In this document: positions 1-22,618 of the stretch, piece after piece
Layout: every line of letters begins with the position of its first letter
Numbering within the stretch: position 1 is the first letter of the stretch
The notes under the pieces: model-generated
What the model saw: the letters and a program-made list of their open reading frames with translations, nothing else
What the model was told of the DNA's origin: nothing
Databases searched by the model: none
Translations under genes and position numbers: made by a program
From: Anadara kagoshimensis
Lineage: Eukaryota > Mollusca > Bivalvia > Arcoida > Arcidae
DNA: 64,000 nt
Reading direction: 5' to 3'
NCBI GenBank assembly: GCA_021292105.1
Contig: CM037875.1
Location: forward strand, 58,081,908-58,145,907

Positions 1-370
1 CTCTAATCCATTGAACTATAGATGAAGCCCATAAATGGATTACCTTTCACAAAACACATTTTTCAAACACTTTTACCAAGAGGTTAAGCCAGTCATACAA
101 CACAGTTTGTAATCCTCTGACCTACAGATTACCTTTCAGACAACATAATTTCCTGTACTATAATCTAGATTAATCCAGTCATTTCATTGAATTATCTTTT
201 AGACAACAAAATTTCTACTACACTTCTATAGAGATTAATCCAGTAAGCCATCAGTTTGCAATCTTTTGACCTACAGATTAAAAAGGGCATTATATTCACT
301 TTCAGACATGCTCTAGAGGATAACCAGTGATCTGGCCTAAAATTCAGCTGGTAATCAGATTACGGTACCT
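1..370. repeat. Degenerate tandem repeat at window edge
   Basis: About three to four imperfect units of roughly 80-100 bp share the phrases GATTACCTTTCAGACAACA, GATTAATCCAGT and CTGACCTACAGATTA. The array is cut by the window start. Confidence 0.45.
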
Positions 371-2213
371 TTTAAACAATAACATTTCCAGCCTTCTGCC
401 AGAATTGAAGACAAAATGTTTATTAATTACTATCTTATATACTTCTGTGTCTACTTAGTTTATGCTAGTGAGGTAAAGTTTATATTTAATTAAGATGTTA
501 AGCATTAAGATTACTATATATCTTTACTCCAATTTCAATCTTCCATACATTAGGAAAATCAGTTTCTTCCTTAAACTATCAAATTATGCTTCAAAACAGC
601 AAAATATAACTATTAGAAACAAAACATTGACTTGTTTACAGCAAATGATGAATAAATGAAGGTTATCACTTTAACTGCCGTATTTAATAACTAGCTGCCT
701 TGGAATGTAAACATATAGTGTTCTCCTTTCATTTCACTTCATTTCATTTCTTTTGGTTACAGTGTAATGTAATGTCTAACAGTAGAAATAATATCAGATT
801 ATATAATGCTTCATTACCATTGGTATGGTACTATATGTATCACATTATAATGACTAGTGTGTTTAAATAACATCATATCGAAGTCAATACATGTAAAACA
901 GACAATTAATTTTACATGTAAAAATGTTTGAGACAAAAATTTTAACATGAAATATAAAGCAGGCCATACAAAAGGGCATACAGATTTCAGTATGCGCTAA
1001 CAGCAAGACATACCCAGTAAACTGTAAGGTACATAATAACTTATTTTGGATTGTTTTACAATGAAAACCTATACACATAGTTGGTTTTCCTGGTTTATAA
1101 TGGATTTATAATTCAGTGACCTACACCTATATTTTGATGGCATATACTTCACAAATGGTGGCACATTGTAAGTCCACCCAAAACTAATATTACCGATGCA
1201 AACAAAAGCAATTAATTGAATTCAATCACGCAATGCTCACAGAGTACACACAAGTTTGAGATCTTAGCAGCCAAGGTAAACTCTTGATAAATCTGCACCA
1301 AAATACAGGAGATCAACACACATCACTACTCCATTGATATATGTAGCACCTGCCAAATTCTTCATAATTTTATAATTATACATTTATATATGTATTTATA
1401 TTTACATATTAATTTAAACAGTAACAACTTAATCTGATAATATACAAGAAGTAGTAGTTGGGACTTCAATTCTTTTAAGTTGTGTAAAATATCCATTTTA
1501 TAAAGTTCAAACTTGACATACATGTAATCATTGACACTGAAGGACACAAATTCATTTATCATTGATTGGTTTGTAAAGCTATAATACATGTGTACAGGTA
1601 TATAATGGTTTAAATATACTTATAAACAGAATCCAGGTATGAAATTTAAAATATATATACTGTTGCTACAATCTCTATGTGGAATATTAAAAAAATAATC
1701 AACATTTATCCATGGTATATTGTCGAATAATACACAGGCTGGAGTTCACATGCAGAAGAATATAACACGAGGTGGCTGACACATAGCATGACATAAAAAA
1801 TAAGCAAGGAATACGTCATTAAAACAGAACAGTGATGGGTAAATCGTTTGTTAAACCATGGCTGGCTCTCTTCATGTTTCATATGAAGGAAAACACAAGT
1901 CATGTTAGAATTTGGAATATTTTCTTTTGAAAATAAAAAGCAATCAAGAATTAATAACTAAGAAAGGATTGTGTTGACTAATTACTGTATAATAGTCATA
2001 TCTTGATATTCTGAATACTGGTATATTTCGCTACAATTGTAAAATTATCCAAGACATCTTGTATCTTGTGATACCCTGTGTCAGAGAACAAAACTTGTAA
2101 GTGCAGGGTTAAGTATAAAACCTGTTACATATTATTTATGTTGAATATGTATTACAAATAAAGGTGATTAATAGAAATATGTGTATAACTTCAATCACAT
2201 GTAATACACAATC

Positions 2214-2670
2214 CAGGGTTCGTACAGACATTTGGACTCCAAATTTAAGGACTTTTTAGGGTCTTTTCAGGGTCTTATTTGCAAATTTAAGGCCTAAACA
2301 GAGGTACAATTGTAGTAAAAAAATTAAAATATCGGTGCAAAGGCAATTAAATCAATAACACAATTATTTACATGTCCATAGTAACAACACTTGAAGTGGA
2401 TAAGGTGAAGTTTGGCATTTGGAAGGGCCAGGTACCTTTAAATTGCTCCTTTCAAGTTACTTGTTAATTAATATTTATTTATTTACATCAGTCGATTTGC
2501 ATTTTGCAACCACTTAATATCCAAATACAGACACCCAACTGGCCAAATTCAAGGGCTTTTTAGGGCCTTCAGGATAACTTCAAGGGCTTTTCGGGGTCAG
2601 ACTTGTTTTAAGGGTCTTTTTAGGGCAAACCTCAAAATTTAAGGACTTTTCCAGGCCTGTACGAACCCTG
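2214..2670. mobile_element. hAT-like MITE with 5-bp TSD (CAATC)
   Basis: Terminal inverted repeats begin CAGGGTTCGTACAG at the left and end CTGTACGAACCCTG at the right. Both flanks are CAATC (2209-2213 and 2671-2675), a 5-bp target duplication. The interior is AT-rich with repeated TTTAAGGACTTTT-type phrases and no transposase. Confidence 0.8.
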
Positions 2671-2863
2671 CAATCATAACGCACAATCAGGGGATCTATG
2701 GGAATATGTACAACAGAACCAAGTAACAGCATTTCAAAATGTTTCACATCTGACAAAGATGCATAAATAATTTGAAATTTGATTATAATACACATCTTTT
2801 GTCTTAAATAAAAGTTGTAAAACTGGTTTTACATCAAATTTTTGTCAAATAATGTAAGCATTA

Positions 2864-2988
2864 TTGGTGTCAACCAAGCACTATTTAAATTGGTGTCAAC
2901 CAAGCACTATTTAAATTGGCATCAACCAAGCACTATTTAAATTGGTGTCAACCAAGCACTATTTAAATTGGCGTCAACCAAGCACTAT
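2864..2988. repeat. 26-bp minisatellite, five copies
   Basis: The unit TTGGTGTCAACCAAGCACTA plus TTTAAA starts at 2864, 2890, 2916, 2942 and 2968. Variants GTGTC, GCATC and GCGTC occur. Each unit contains a small TTGG/CCAA hairpin. Confidence 0.9.
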
Positions 2989-4082
2989 CATTTTCTTAGA
3001 ACTCTCCATTTAAACATTTTGGAAGAAACTGCTATAGTATCTATTGCCCAAACCTATAATCGAGAACACTATACTCCTTCAGACAACACTAAAGGAGAAC
3101 TGTTCCCCAGGGAGAGTTCCATAATATATCACATGTCTTTGTTCTCAAAAGGGAGAGCTATATATGGATTTTGGGACTATGCATTGACAAGGACACTTGA
3201 CTTCTTCTATATGTATATAAAATAGTATCTGTATCCATGTGGTTATCCAATAATTATTCAACAAAAGAACATGTGATGCACTAAATTGGTTCATATAATC
3301 ATCAATTTACTTGGGTGGGTTTACATTTACGATATATTGTATATATTGCATCATTATTATACTCTAGATGAAGCTTATTTATTTTATCATTCATAACATG
3401 TGGAATACATTCATAATCCAGTTCACAAACAGCCACTATCATTGAACCAGCCACTACCATTCAAATAGCCACTACTAGTATCATTCAACAGGTTCCCTAA
3501 GATGACCTTTATTGGCAGGATTAAAACTTTCCCCATCTGGGTCAACAAGTAGTGATTGATTTTGCTTTTGCATCACAAAATAATCAATTATGTAAATTAC
3601 AAGGATTCTTCTACTTTTTATTGTGCATTTGTCCCCATGCAGAATTAAAACCATTTTTGATATGTCAACAGATGTCATAATCAAATCATTTTATGACATC
3701 ATCCCATACAGCAAATTTATCCCAAAAAGCCTCGGGTTTTACCAATAAATCTAAACAGGAAAATCAACATGTTGCACTGGTGTCTCTAGACCAGGATATC
3801 TGGCACCACTATTTTAATGGATACAGGGTAATCTTATCTAAGGTGCAAGAAAAATGTGTAAATTTCTAACAATACACCAACTTTAATGTCTTAATCAGAA
3901 ATATTGGCAAATAAGAGAATTGTTACTGTACTTATCAATTCAATGTCATTCAAAGAACAGAAGAGAGTTTATTTCACGTTTAACTTAGTTATCCAAATGA
4001 CTTATAATTAAACATGCAAAAGACACAACTTAAAGAAACAAAACAAAGATATGATAAACACTGTTTACATCACAAATATATA

Positions 4083-4285
4083 GGTAAACAACATTGACCT
4101 GTCTGCTTGACCTTTTATTAGGAATATTCATATAGGATGATCCACCCAATAAATAGGTAGTAGTAGGACTTACTGTTAATAATATGTACTCAAGGTACAT
4201 AATTAATGTGCACATTATGTAGACAAAATAAACCCACATGATTCCTAAACATAAATACACTCGTCCACAATAAATATTTAAATTA
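4083..4285. repeat. Dispersed repeat, partner at 26269-26450
   Basis: The two segments share AACATTGACCTGTCTGCTTG and ATCCACCCAATA-type blocks and a closing ATACATAAATGCACT-like block. They diverge in between. No TIR was recognised. Confidence 0.6.
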
Positions 4286-6487
4286 AAGGTCAACCGTACA
4301 GGTCAAAGTTGTTTGCCTATATACAGAACTTGTATAATAAAGTATAACATAAAACACTAACATTAAGCCACACTAGATGCCAACTATATAAAGAGCACTT
4401 GTATAAACTTATATAAAGGTCTATAACTGCTGACAAATCTTACTTCAGAAAATGAGAACTATTTGGCATGATACATTATCAACACTTGTATGTTTAAAGA
4501 TCTGTTGATCATCAAGGAAAATAACTGAAATCTCCTTAAAATTGAGTCCATTACATGTATACTGAAACATGAAATTCTAGGATGCTAGATAATAAATACT
4601 AGTATGTGAACTATGTGTAGATAGAATGGACCAATAGCAATGATCAGATCAATACACAACTAAAGTCTCTGGTCTTGCATCATGCCAAACTTTACTTATT
4701 TACCTAAAATGAAAACAATAGTTCATTCTTTAACCTCTACATTTAATTTCAATGGCAATTTATGTTTATTGACAGTGCCATTGGTCTGGGCCCAGTTGTT
4801 CAAAAGTCTACTAGCTTAACAGTTTGTTGACAAAAACTCGTACCCTGTGTATTGGGCAATATTTTTAACTTTATGTTTGAAAAAATTAATGCATTCCATC
4901 ACTAATGTTAAGTAGAACTGATTCAAGTCTACACTTTATGGCAGTAATAAGTTAATATCTTAAGTTAATTTTGATAAAAATATTAATTTTCACTAACCAT
5001 TTGGTTAAGTCAACAGAGCTTAGAACAACTGTAGTACCCTGAGAGGATGAAACTACTGTGATAGTGATAAAACTTTATCAAGAATCAAAACACATGTATA
5101 ATGGAACACATTATTACATAATCTTACAATATATAAGTACCAGAAATAAACTAGATTTGTTTTAACTTTTAATATTATCAAAATACAAAATAACAACAGC
5201 TGACACCTATAACCTGGTAACAGTTTATCCCACATTCCTTTACTTAATTTAAGCAAATTTTGACAATCTTTCATAATGCTACAGATAAGTATTTTTAACA
5301 GAACTAGTATGCTTATGTAACCAGCTATACATCTTCAAAATGACAGACTTTACTTCCAAATATCTAAAATAATAAAAAAAATAATTCTGATTTTAAATTT
5401 TCCAGTTTTAAAGATTATGATACAGGTTGTGAAACCGGGGCTAGTATGGTAAAAATAATCAGTACAGTTTACAATAACAATGATTTTGATGTATACCAGT
5501 AATCTAAATATACGAAGTGAAAAAATATTTACTAACTATCTAGTCATCAACCCCTGTAGGCCTTCGGAAGTTTCTGAACAGACAAATACATTATATAAAC
5601 AGTGTCCAGATAGTATTATTATAGAAAAAGATTATTTTTTGAATGGAAATGCTCTGCAGAATTTAATGTTGCCATCTGCAGAATTTAATGTTGCCATCTA
5701 TGCAAGGAGTAATTATTTCATTATTGTTGAAAAAGTTGAAAGGAAAAATGTATGCTGATCAACATGTGTAATCTTGATGTGGATGTGTAAAACTCAAAAT
5801 TCCTGAGAATTTGTTATGTTTATTTAATCTTGAAAAACATGTTTATTTTGTTAATTATACACCAATATATGGAAAATGGAATAAAATGAATTTAATGATT
5901 TTATTTTGATAAATAACTACCCAGTAGTAAAAAAAGTCATTATTATTGGTACTGAATATCAGAAAATTTTTGTCATTTGTGTTTTTGTATGTTTGGCATA
6001 AATTTGCAAGAGTAACAGCACATGAAAATAAATATTACAATTAAATATAATTCACTAGCATCTGTGCAGACTACCATTATGTGTCCATAGTGACGCAAAA
6101 TGAAATGTATGAAAACAATTGGGTTTTTCACTTCTATCTAAAATTAACTGACAAAAATTTCCTTATTTACAGTATAAACATGTATGAATGGATAGTCAGT
6201 AATGTTGGTTAGGAATGATTTCATCACGATTTTAACAACAAATCATACATATAAAAAATTATAAATCTCTGACCAAAATCTGATTCTTCGAAAAATGGAA
6301 ATGCAAACATGCATGTAAAAAAAGAAATCTCTTTCTTGTATATTTTTTCATTCAAATAAATTTTGTGAAGAAATTACCAGCACTTTCAACTAATGTTTCA
6401 GATTATGTAGTTTTGTATGGGTAGTTTTTTTCCATGGAAATAAATTGAATCGTGAAAAATAAACAAAAATGTCAATAAGTCTTAAGT

Positions 6488-15804
<9,317 letters not shown>

Positions 15805-18022
15805 TGTTACAAAATATATGCACTGAAATCGACAAATTTAGAGATTATCCCATTATGATTGCGCTTATTATCTTCTTATCTTGGAAAACCCCATTTAACA
15901 CACATTCTTTCACTTTCAAACACTTTTGTGGGAACCATATTTAAGCGAGACGGGAATCCCATTTACGACGTAGACAAGTTCGCTGAGCACATTATCAAGT
16001 CAGTCGTACCCTGCCAAAAATGTACCCAATATAATTTATCCATTTCAGTAGAACTTAAAGATAAATTTTGTCTTGCGAGAATTCTTGGATGCAAATGATT
16101 GTTTCAACCAGTTCCAATTGTTGTTCACCTATGTAAAATTTAAATTCTCTTATTCCCCTGTCAATGTGCTGTTCATCTGAAATATAAATATTTTGTAAGT
16201 TGCAATACAATATTGAGTATGGATAGATATCTCTCATTTTATTGGAGATGTTCATCTGATTGAATGAGTTGCCCTAAGCTGCGATTTTCGACAAGTAACT
16301 ATATAGTATGTAGCCTCACAACATGCCTAAAAAGTACTCTAAGTACTCTATGATTAAAAAAAGAAACAAGTCTAGGATGTTATTGAATTTTTGTAAAATT
16401 CTGAATGTAATGTATTACTGAATATTGTCAACAATACAATCAACCTTTTAAGGGTCATCTAAGTAGGAAAATTCAAGTGAAAACCATTTGGTTGAAAAGC
16501 GCGAAAGAGGGGTATAATTATGAAATTACCTACACAAGCGTGAAGATTTATAAATAAAAGTATAGCAGGATATTGGTATTTATATGTTCACTTTTCTAGC
16601 GAAATGACAAAAACTATTTATCGGTAACGTATGTAACAGTTTAACCGATAATAAGATTATGTACATGGTATCGTTTACAATGAAGTCTTCAATTTCTTTA
16701 TTAAGACAACAAGAGATATAAAGCCTTTAAAATTATCAATTATCACGATGTACATGTTCACTTTTCTAGTGACAAAAATAATTAAGTAAGTAACGTATGT
16801 AACTGTTTAGTCACGTATGTAACAATTACATACTGGGGTTTAAAACTTCTTCACTCAGTGACATGTCCTACTTTAGAGAAATTCAATAAAATATATCCGA
16901 GTTACATTCTAAAAAACAATGCTAATGGAATGAGAAAGTCTTAATTGCTGATTAAAATGTCACAGTCTTTAAATGAACCACTGTCTGTATTTTTCTCTCC
17001 AGTAGTACTTTTCATATTTAGTTTTTAAACCTGACATCTGGACTTATCCATTATTTCTAACACCTTTTTTTCTCCACCCGATTGGTTACACTGTTTCTAA
17101 ATTCAGGATAGACTAAAAAATCTTACATGCTATGTGCCTTTACGGCAAACATTTACTGTCTATACCAGTCAATTTATTTAAAGTCGATCTCTTTTTCTTC
17201 TGATTATCTTGAATCAATCATGTGACTTAAAATGTCTCTCATACCGATCCATGCCAATTTCATAATCCCAAAGCAGAGAACAAACGTTGAGAATTTGCAA
17301 ATAAAATTAAACACACGAACTTTCACCAGGAAAGTGAGAACAAATCAACAATGTCCATTGTATTTTGGTGTTAGTAATCAAGCAGTTTGCTTCGTTTTAT
17401 AAAGTCCACGTGGGTGCCATAGTTGAGGTACAAGTCCCAATATAAAGCAGAACATGAAGGATCAGTTGTATCTATTATTTCAATATCCTTAAGATAGATG
17501 ACATTCACAAAAGCCTTCGAATTTAGAATTATAAAATCTTATACCAGACATCATGTATCTGTATATATGTGGAGTTAAATGTTTTTGTTACAGTCATTTC
17601 TTCAAGTTAAAAACTGTTTTACATAAATTCTACTGCAATATGAAATAAATCAGCCAGCAATGATGCACAGTTTAGGCCCATTACCGATTATTGTTGGAAA
17701 ATTATATTGCTAAACATAACATGTATATGGTGTCTTTCAAAATCACTCATATTTTGTTGTTGATTCTGTCACTATACATGTATTTAATATTTGTCAATAA
17801 GGTGTTACCAAGAAGAACTTTTCTTGCTGAGCTTCGCTTGTTGGGTGTCAAGTCAATAATGGATACATCATTTTCTGTTTGCTTTCATAATGTTAACTTC
17901 TCATTTGAAAATGTAACTCTTTTATCCTTTCTAATATGAAAGTTTTCTATCTGAAATTTCTTTCTCATGATTTATCTTTTAAAATTTTAACGTCTTTAGA
18001 TACATTACATTAAGCTTCCCTC

Positions 18023-18200
18023 TTAGCTTCTTGTCAGAACTTGTATAGTTTTTACCCCTAGTTTAAATAGAAGGTAACCTAAAACTAAGAAGAGTATGGC
18101 CACTGTTGTTAATGACGTAACAGGGGTTGGTTCCAAAGAGACATAACCACTATCTGAAACATCTTTGGCGGCTATCTGTTCTGGAAGTTCATGTGTTTAA
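18023..18200 (-). pseudogene. Remnant reading frame with one predicted membrane segment
   Basis: Inside the TIR element the minus strand is open for about 55 codons and reads SDSGYVSLEPTPVTSLTTVA then ILFLVLGYLLFKLGV and a short basic tail before TAA. The layout is that of a C-terminal single-pass membrane tail. No start or upstream exon was found. The family was not recognised. Confidence 0.35.
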
Positions 18201-18262
18201 CTTAACTTGTCAGTTTCAAAGTTTTCACTTTGCTTCTGGATTTGTGATTCGGACACATGGAA
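18186..18262 (-). repeat. 77-bp repeat shared with 42447-42520
   Basis: GAAGTTCATGTGT...CTTGTCAGT..CAAAGTTTT..ACTTTGCTTCTGGAT..GTGATTCGGACA is present at both places in the same orientation with few differences. At 42 kb it lies just downstream of a reverse-transcriptase remnant, so both may be the 3' end of one retroelement family. Confidence 0.7.
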
Positions 18263-20446
18263 TAGTAGGTTTGTTTTTTTCAGTTTAATTCTTAGTTTCT
18301 CTTCAATTTAGAACTCCGATCATATCCCATTTTCTTTATCTCTGTAATTTGACTGAATTTCAAGACATGATTTATCCATCATGAAACATTAGACAGCAAC
18401 TCTGTTTGTACTTCAGACCAGTAACGTAGATACCAATACTTACGTTACCTGGGGGTCTGCAGATATATGGATGTATATTGACCACCCATTTGACCATTGC
18501 AGTTTTGTTTTACGTTGCATTTACACTTTCATAATCAGAATTTATGAAATTGTATAACAAATATTAAAATGAACAATGTTGTATTCAAATCTATGAGAAA
18601 ATTATCCCAATAAATTAGACCAGTGACATCTATCGTTTCAAAATCCGATTTGAAGTTGAAAAGTGTTTAATTACTCTACACGTAACTAAACTAGAAACTT
18701 TAAGTGTTTGTTTATTGTTGTATCTAATGACAGTTTGCTTAACTATTTCATTGTAATTGAAATGAAAGTACTGATACATACGTTACTTGTGTTAATTACA
18801 TACGTTACCTATAGTAACGTATATATCATTTTTTGGAAAACGAATTCCAGACTATGGATCAAGGGTAGACATACCATCATGGGTTTGATGGAAATGACAA
18901 GGTTTATTATCTATATAGTCAGATGTATTATTTCAAATTGAAATTTTTGAATGGATTCTTGCCATCCAAAGAGGTCAACTTCGACTGTTTCACTTTTCAT
19001 TCAGAATTTTTATTTTAACAACAATCGATGTGGTTAAAACTTCACATGCACACTTCTATAATTTAAATCTAGAACTATACAAATTATAGTGGTCACTTGA
19101 CGTGATTTAAGTGTATTTTCAAATGATGTTATCACGTATGTATCGGTAACGTATGTATTTTTTCAACTGTTACAATATGTGGTTTAAATAATAGGAACTT
19201 GTGCGGAATAAAGATGATAATGATATTTTAAATATTATATCAAAGTACTTCGTTTGACAATATATTAATTTTGACTTGGATAAAATATTTAACCATATGA
19301 ATGACGTAACGTAAGTATTGATGAAAATAAAACCTTCCATTCAATTTTGTGTCATGCTTGTTCAGGCCCAATAGCGACTGTTAAGTTGAAAATTTTATTG
19401 TTCCGTTAAGTATGCGTAAGATAAGCTTCAATTTGCCCACGTCAGTGGTAAGTATGATATTAATATACGATAACCATGGAGACAGTTTTATATGTGGCCA
19501 GTAACGTTTGTATCCGACAGCTGGTAACACATCTTTATTTGGCACCAGATTTTACCAATAGCTTGCATTGTCATCAGAAACCAGTTTTAGATATGACAAC
19601 AATGCAGCATTAACAAAATCAATTCTTTAAATTTTTGTTACTTTCCAAATATTGAAGATTTGGCGATTTAAAACATAAAAACCTTACCCGGTAACAGTAA
19701 CGTTTGTATCATTTTGAAGGTTTATGAGATTGGAAAATAATCAAATACATGGATTAACTAGAAAACTGTGATTTGATAATTGTAGATAAACTGTGTAGTT
19801 TCTGTTGGTACATTTATTCTTTGGTCTTTTCCAAAGCCAATTCATTATACTGTAATATAACACTATTTGGGCCTTATTACTGAGAATGGGTGTATTACGC
19901 CTTTCTAAAGGCGTTATGATGCCTTTTTTCGCATTATAACGCCTTTATTTCGCGTTATTACGCCTTTTAATTTTTTTTATTCATGAGCTTAATAGGCTTT
20001 CGTACTTTTCAACCAAATGGTTTTCACTTGAATTTTTTCTACTTAAATGACCCTCAATCATTGGCCCACAATATCTGACCCATCACTTTAGAAACACAAT
20101 TGATTTTTTACTTAAAGCTTTGTGTCAATATCTTGGGAGTTTTACCAGGGAGAACTTATATTTTAGCCCACCTCCAGGAACACAAAGTGCTCTAGCGAGC
20201 TGTAGTGACAAGTCTTTGCCCATTGTGTACTGTTTGTAAATATTTTATTGCCAAGGCTCTAAAGTCCACAATTTTATACAATCTACAAAAAAAAAACTTA
20301 CCAAAAGTAATCCTCTTTATATAAAAGCTAGGTCAAGTTCATATATGGTCTATAATGGATCCATAAGTAGGTCAATAGGTCAAATAATGAAACATCATTG
20401 TTCACAATCAAGTTCACATTTCTAGTCCAATATTATCAAACTTACT

Positions 20447-22618
20447 AACAAGAGGCCCATGGGCCTGATACGCTCACCTGATAACTAATGGCTAGCTGAT
20501 AGATTTTAAGAATACATAAATACTAAACCCCAATGACTTTTTCTATACATCATGATAACCATTGTATCAATACCTACAATATTCTAATATACATGCCTAT
20601 ACAAAAAGTTTATAGTTTTAATTAACCATTTCAGTATTATTTCACATCTGTGACCTTGACCTTTGAACCCATGACCTTTTTCTATACATCAAAATGATCG
20701 TTGTATCAATACCTACAACATTCTAATATATAAGCCTATACAAAAAGTTTATAGTTTTCGAGATAATTAACCATTTCAGTATTGTTTCGCATGTGTGACA
20801 TTGACCTTTGAACCCATGACCTTTTTCTATACATCAAAATGATCGTTGTATCAATACCTACAACATTCTAATATATAAGCCTATACAAAAAGTTTATAGT
20901 TTTCGAGATAATTAACCATTTCGGTATTGTTTCGCATGTGTGACCTTGACCTTTGAACCCATGACCTTTTTCTATACATCAACATGATCGTTGTATTGAT
21001 ACCTACAACATTCTAATATACATGCCTATACAAAAAGTTTATAGTTTTAGAGATAATTAATCATTTCGGTATTGTTTCACATCTGTGACCTTGACCTTTG
21101 AACCAATGACCTTTTTCTATACATTAAAATGATCGTTGTATCAATACCTACAATATTCTAATATACATGCCTATACAAAAAAGTTTATAGTTTTTCAAGA
21201 TAATTAACCATTTCAGTATTGTTTCACCATCTGTGACCTTGACCTTTGAACCATGACCTTTTTCTATACATCAAAATGATCGTTGTATCAATACCTACAA
21301 CATTCTAATATATAAGCCTATACAAAAAGTTTATAGTTTTTGAGATAATTAAGCATTTTGGTATTGTTTCGCATGTGTGACCTTGACCTTTGAACCCATG
21401 ACCTTTTTCTATACATCAAAATGATCGTTGTATCAATACCTACAACATTCTAATATATAAGCCTATACAAAAAGTTTATAGTTTTCGAGATAATTAACCA
21501 TTTCGGTATTGTTTCGCATGTGTGACCTTGACCTTTGAACCCATGACCTTTTCTTATACATCAAAATGATCGTTGTATCAATACCTACAACATTCTAATA
21601 TACATGCCTATAGAAAAAGTTTTATAGTATTCGAGATAATTAACCATTTTGTTATTGTTTCATATCTGTGACCTTGACCTTTGAACCCATGACCTTTTTC
21701 TATACATCAAAATGATCGTTGTATCAATACCTACAACATTCTAATATATATGCCTATACAAAAAGTTTATAGTTTTCAAGATAATTAACCATTTTGGTAT
21801 TGTTTCGCATCTGTGACCTTGACCTTTGAACCCATGACCTTTTTCTATACATCAAAATGATCGTTGTATCAATACCTACAACATTCTAATATATATGCCT
21901 ATACAAAAAGTTTGTTGATTTCGAGATAATTAACCATTTTGGTATTGTTTTGCATCTGTGACCTTGACCTTTGAACCCATGACCTTTTTCTATACATCAA
22001 AATGATCGTTGTATCAATACCTACAACATTCTAATATACATGCCTATACAAAAAGTTTATAGTTTTTGAGATAATAATTAGAATCAGAGGTAAAAAAATT
22101 AGGTCACGACCTTCACAATTGACCTTGACCTCATTTTGAAGATACTAACAAGAAGATGTCAAAACTGAAAACCCCATGTCATTATCTGGTCAAATAGTTA
22201 AGTTATAACAATTTGAAGCTATTTTACGATTTTTTTCAAAATTAAACGCAAAAACGCGTAACCTATTTTTTATCAGAATTTCACAAAATGAACAAACTAT
22301 AGGCTTAAGACCCTAGAGAAGCCAAATATCACATCAGATTTTTTCTCCAATCAGTACTTTCGGAGAAGATTTTTTAAGATTTTTGCACCCCTAGGTCACC
22401 TTGACCTAGTTATAGTAGCCATAGCAACGCCACGAACAAATCTGAATTGCACCGGCCCATATATACTTCTGACAAAGTTTCATTAAAAACTGTCCAGTAG
22501 TTTCAGAGGAGAAGTCGAAAATAGGTGTTAACGACGCACACACGCACACACGCACACACGCACATACACACGCTGCGCTATGCCATAAGCTCACATGACC
22601 TTCGGTCAGGTGAGCTAA
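20447..22618 (+). mobile_element. Helentron/HINE- or pearl-like element, copy A, with ten 145-bp repeats
   Basis: Starts AACAAGAGGCCCATGGGCCT (14-bp palindrome AGGCCCATGGGCCT at 20453-20466) then CGCTCACCTGA. It ends in a hairpin, AGCTCACATGACC-TTC-GGTCAGGTGAGCT (22588-22616), followed by AA. Between lie ten 145-bp units (anchors at 20651, 20795, 20941, 21086, 21234, 21378, 21523, 21669, 21814, 21959), a unique 3' block and a CACACG microsatellite. There are no coding domains. The tandem core, 5' palindrome, subterminal CTCACCTGA/TCAGGTGAG pair and 3' hairpin before CTAA fit non-autonomous rolling-circle elements or the bivalve pearl family; which one is an inference. Confidence 0.75.
22393..22407. 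promoter_or_regulatory. Perfect IR3 oestrogen-response-element palindrome in copy A
   Basis: AGGTCACCTTGACCT is AGGTCA-CCT-TGACCT, the consensus ERE. It lies in the 3' block of the repeat element. Receptor binding is not shown by sequence alone. Confidence 0.5.

Larger units (their letters stand above)
371..6487. other. Downstream flank of N4BP1, no further gene seen
   Basis: No open frame with splice support on either strand. It holds the MITE at 2214-2670, the minisatellite at 2864-2988, a dispersed repeat at 4083-4285 and a 24-bp doublet near 5652-5699. For the N4BP1 transcript, minus-strand AATAAA hexamers at 5819-5824 and 5842-5847 would give a 3' UTR of about 650 nt. Confidence 0.4.
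16449..20053. mobile_element. 3.6-kb DNA-transposon-like element with about 60-bp TIRs and internal GTAACGTATGTA motifs
   Basis: The left end (AAGGGTCATCTAAGTAGG, then CAAGTGAAAACCATTTGGTT and GAAAAG) recurs inverted at about 19997-20053, with only scattered mismatches. Between them a motif of the form GTAACGTATGTAAC or its complement occurs at about ten places (16624, 16790, 16811, 18422, 18440, 18779, 18799, 19133-19160, 19304, 19501, 19692). No transposase frame is intact, and a clear target duplication was not found. The superfamily is not assigned. Confidence 0.7.

Noticed and set aside
15859..16098. 79-aa plus-strand frame upstream of N4BP1 (FKRDGNPIYDVDKF...)
   Set aside because: No splice partners, no recognised domain and it overlaps the expected N4BP1 promoter. 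Not supported as a gene, although its composition is slightly coding-like.
17691..17939. 82-aa hydrophobic plus-strand frame in the 18-kb element
   Set aside because: AT-driven hydrophobic composition, with no motif, no start context and no repeat partner.
20447..22100. CRISPR array
   Set aside because: The 145-bp units are contiguous repeats without spacers, in an animal genome.
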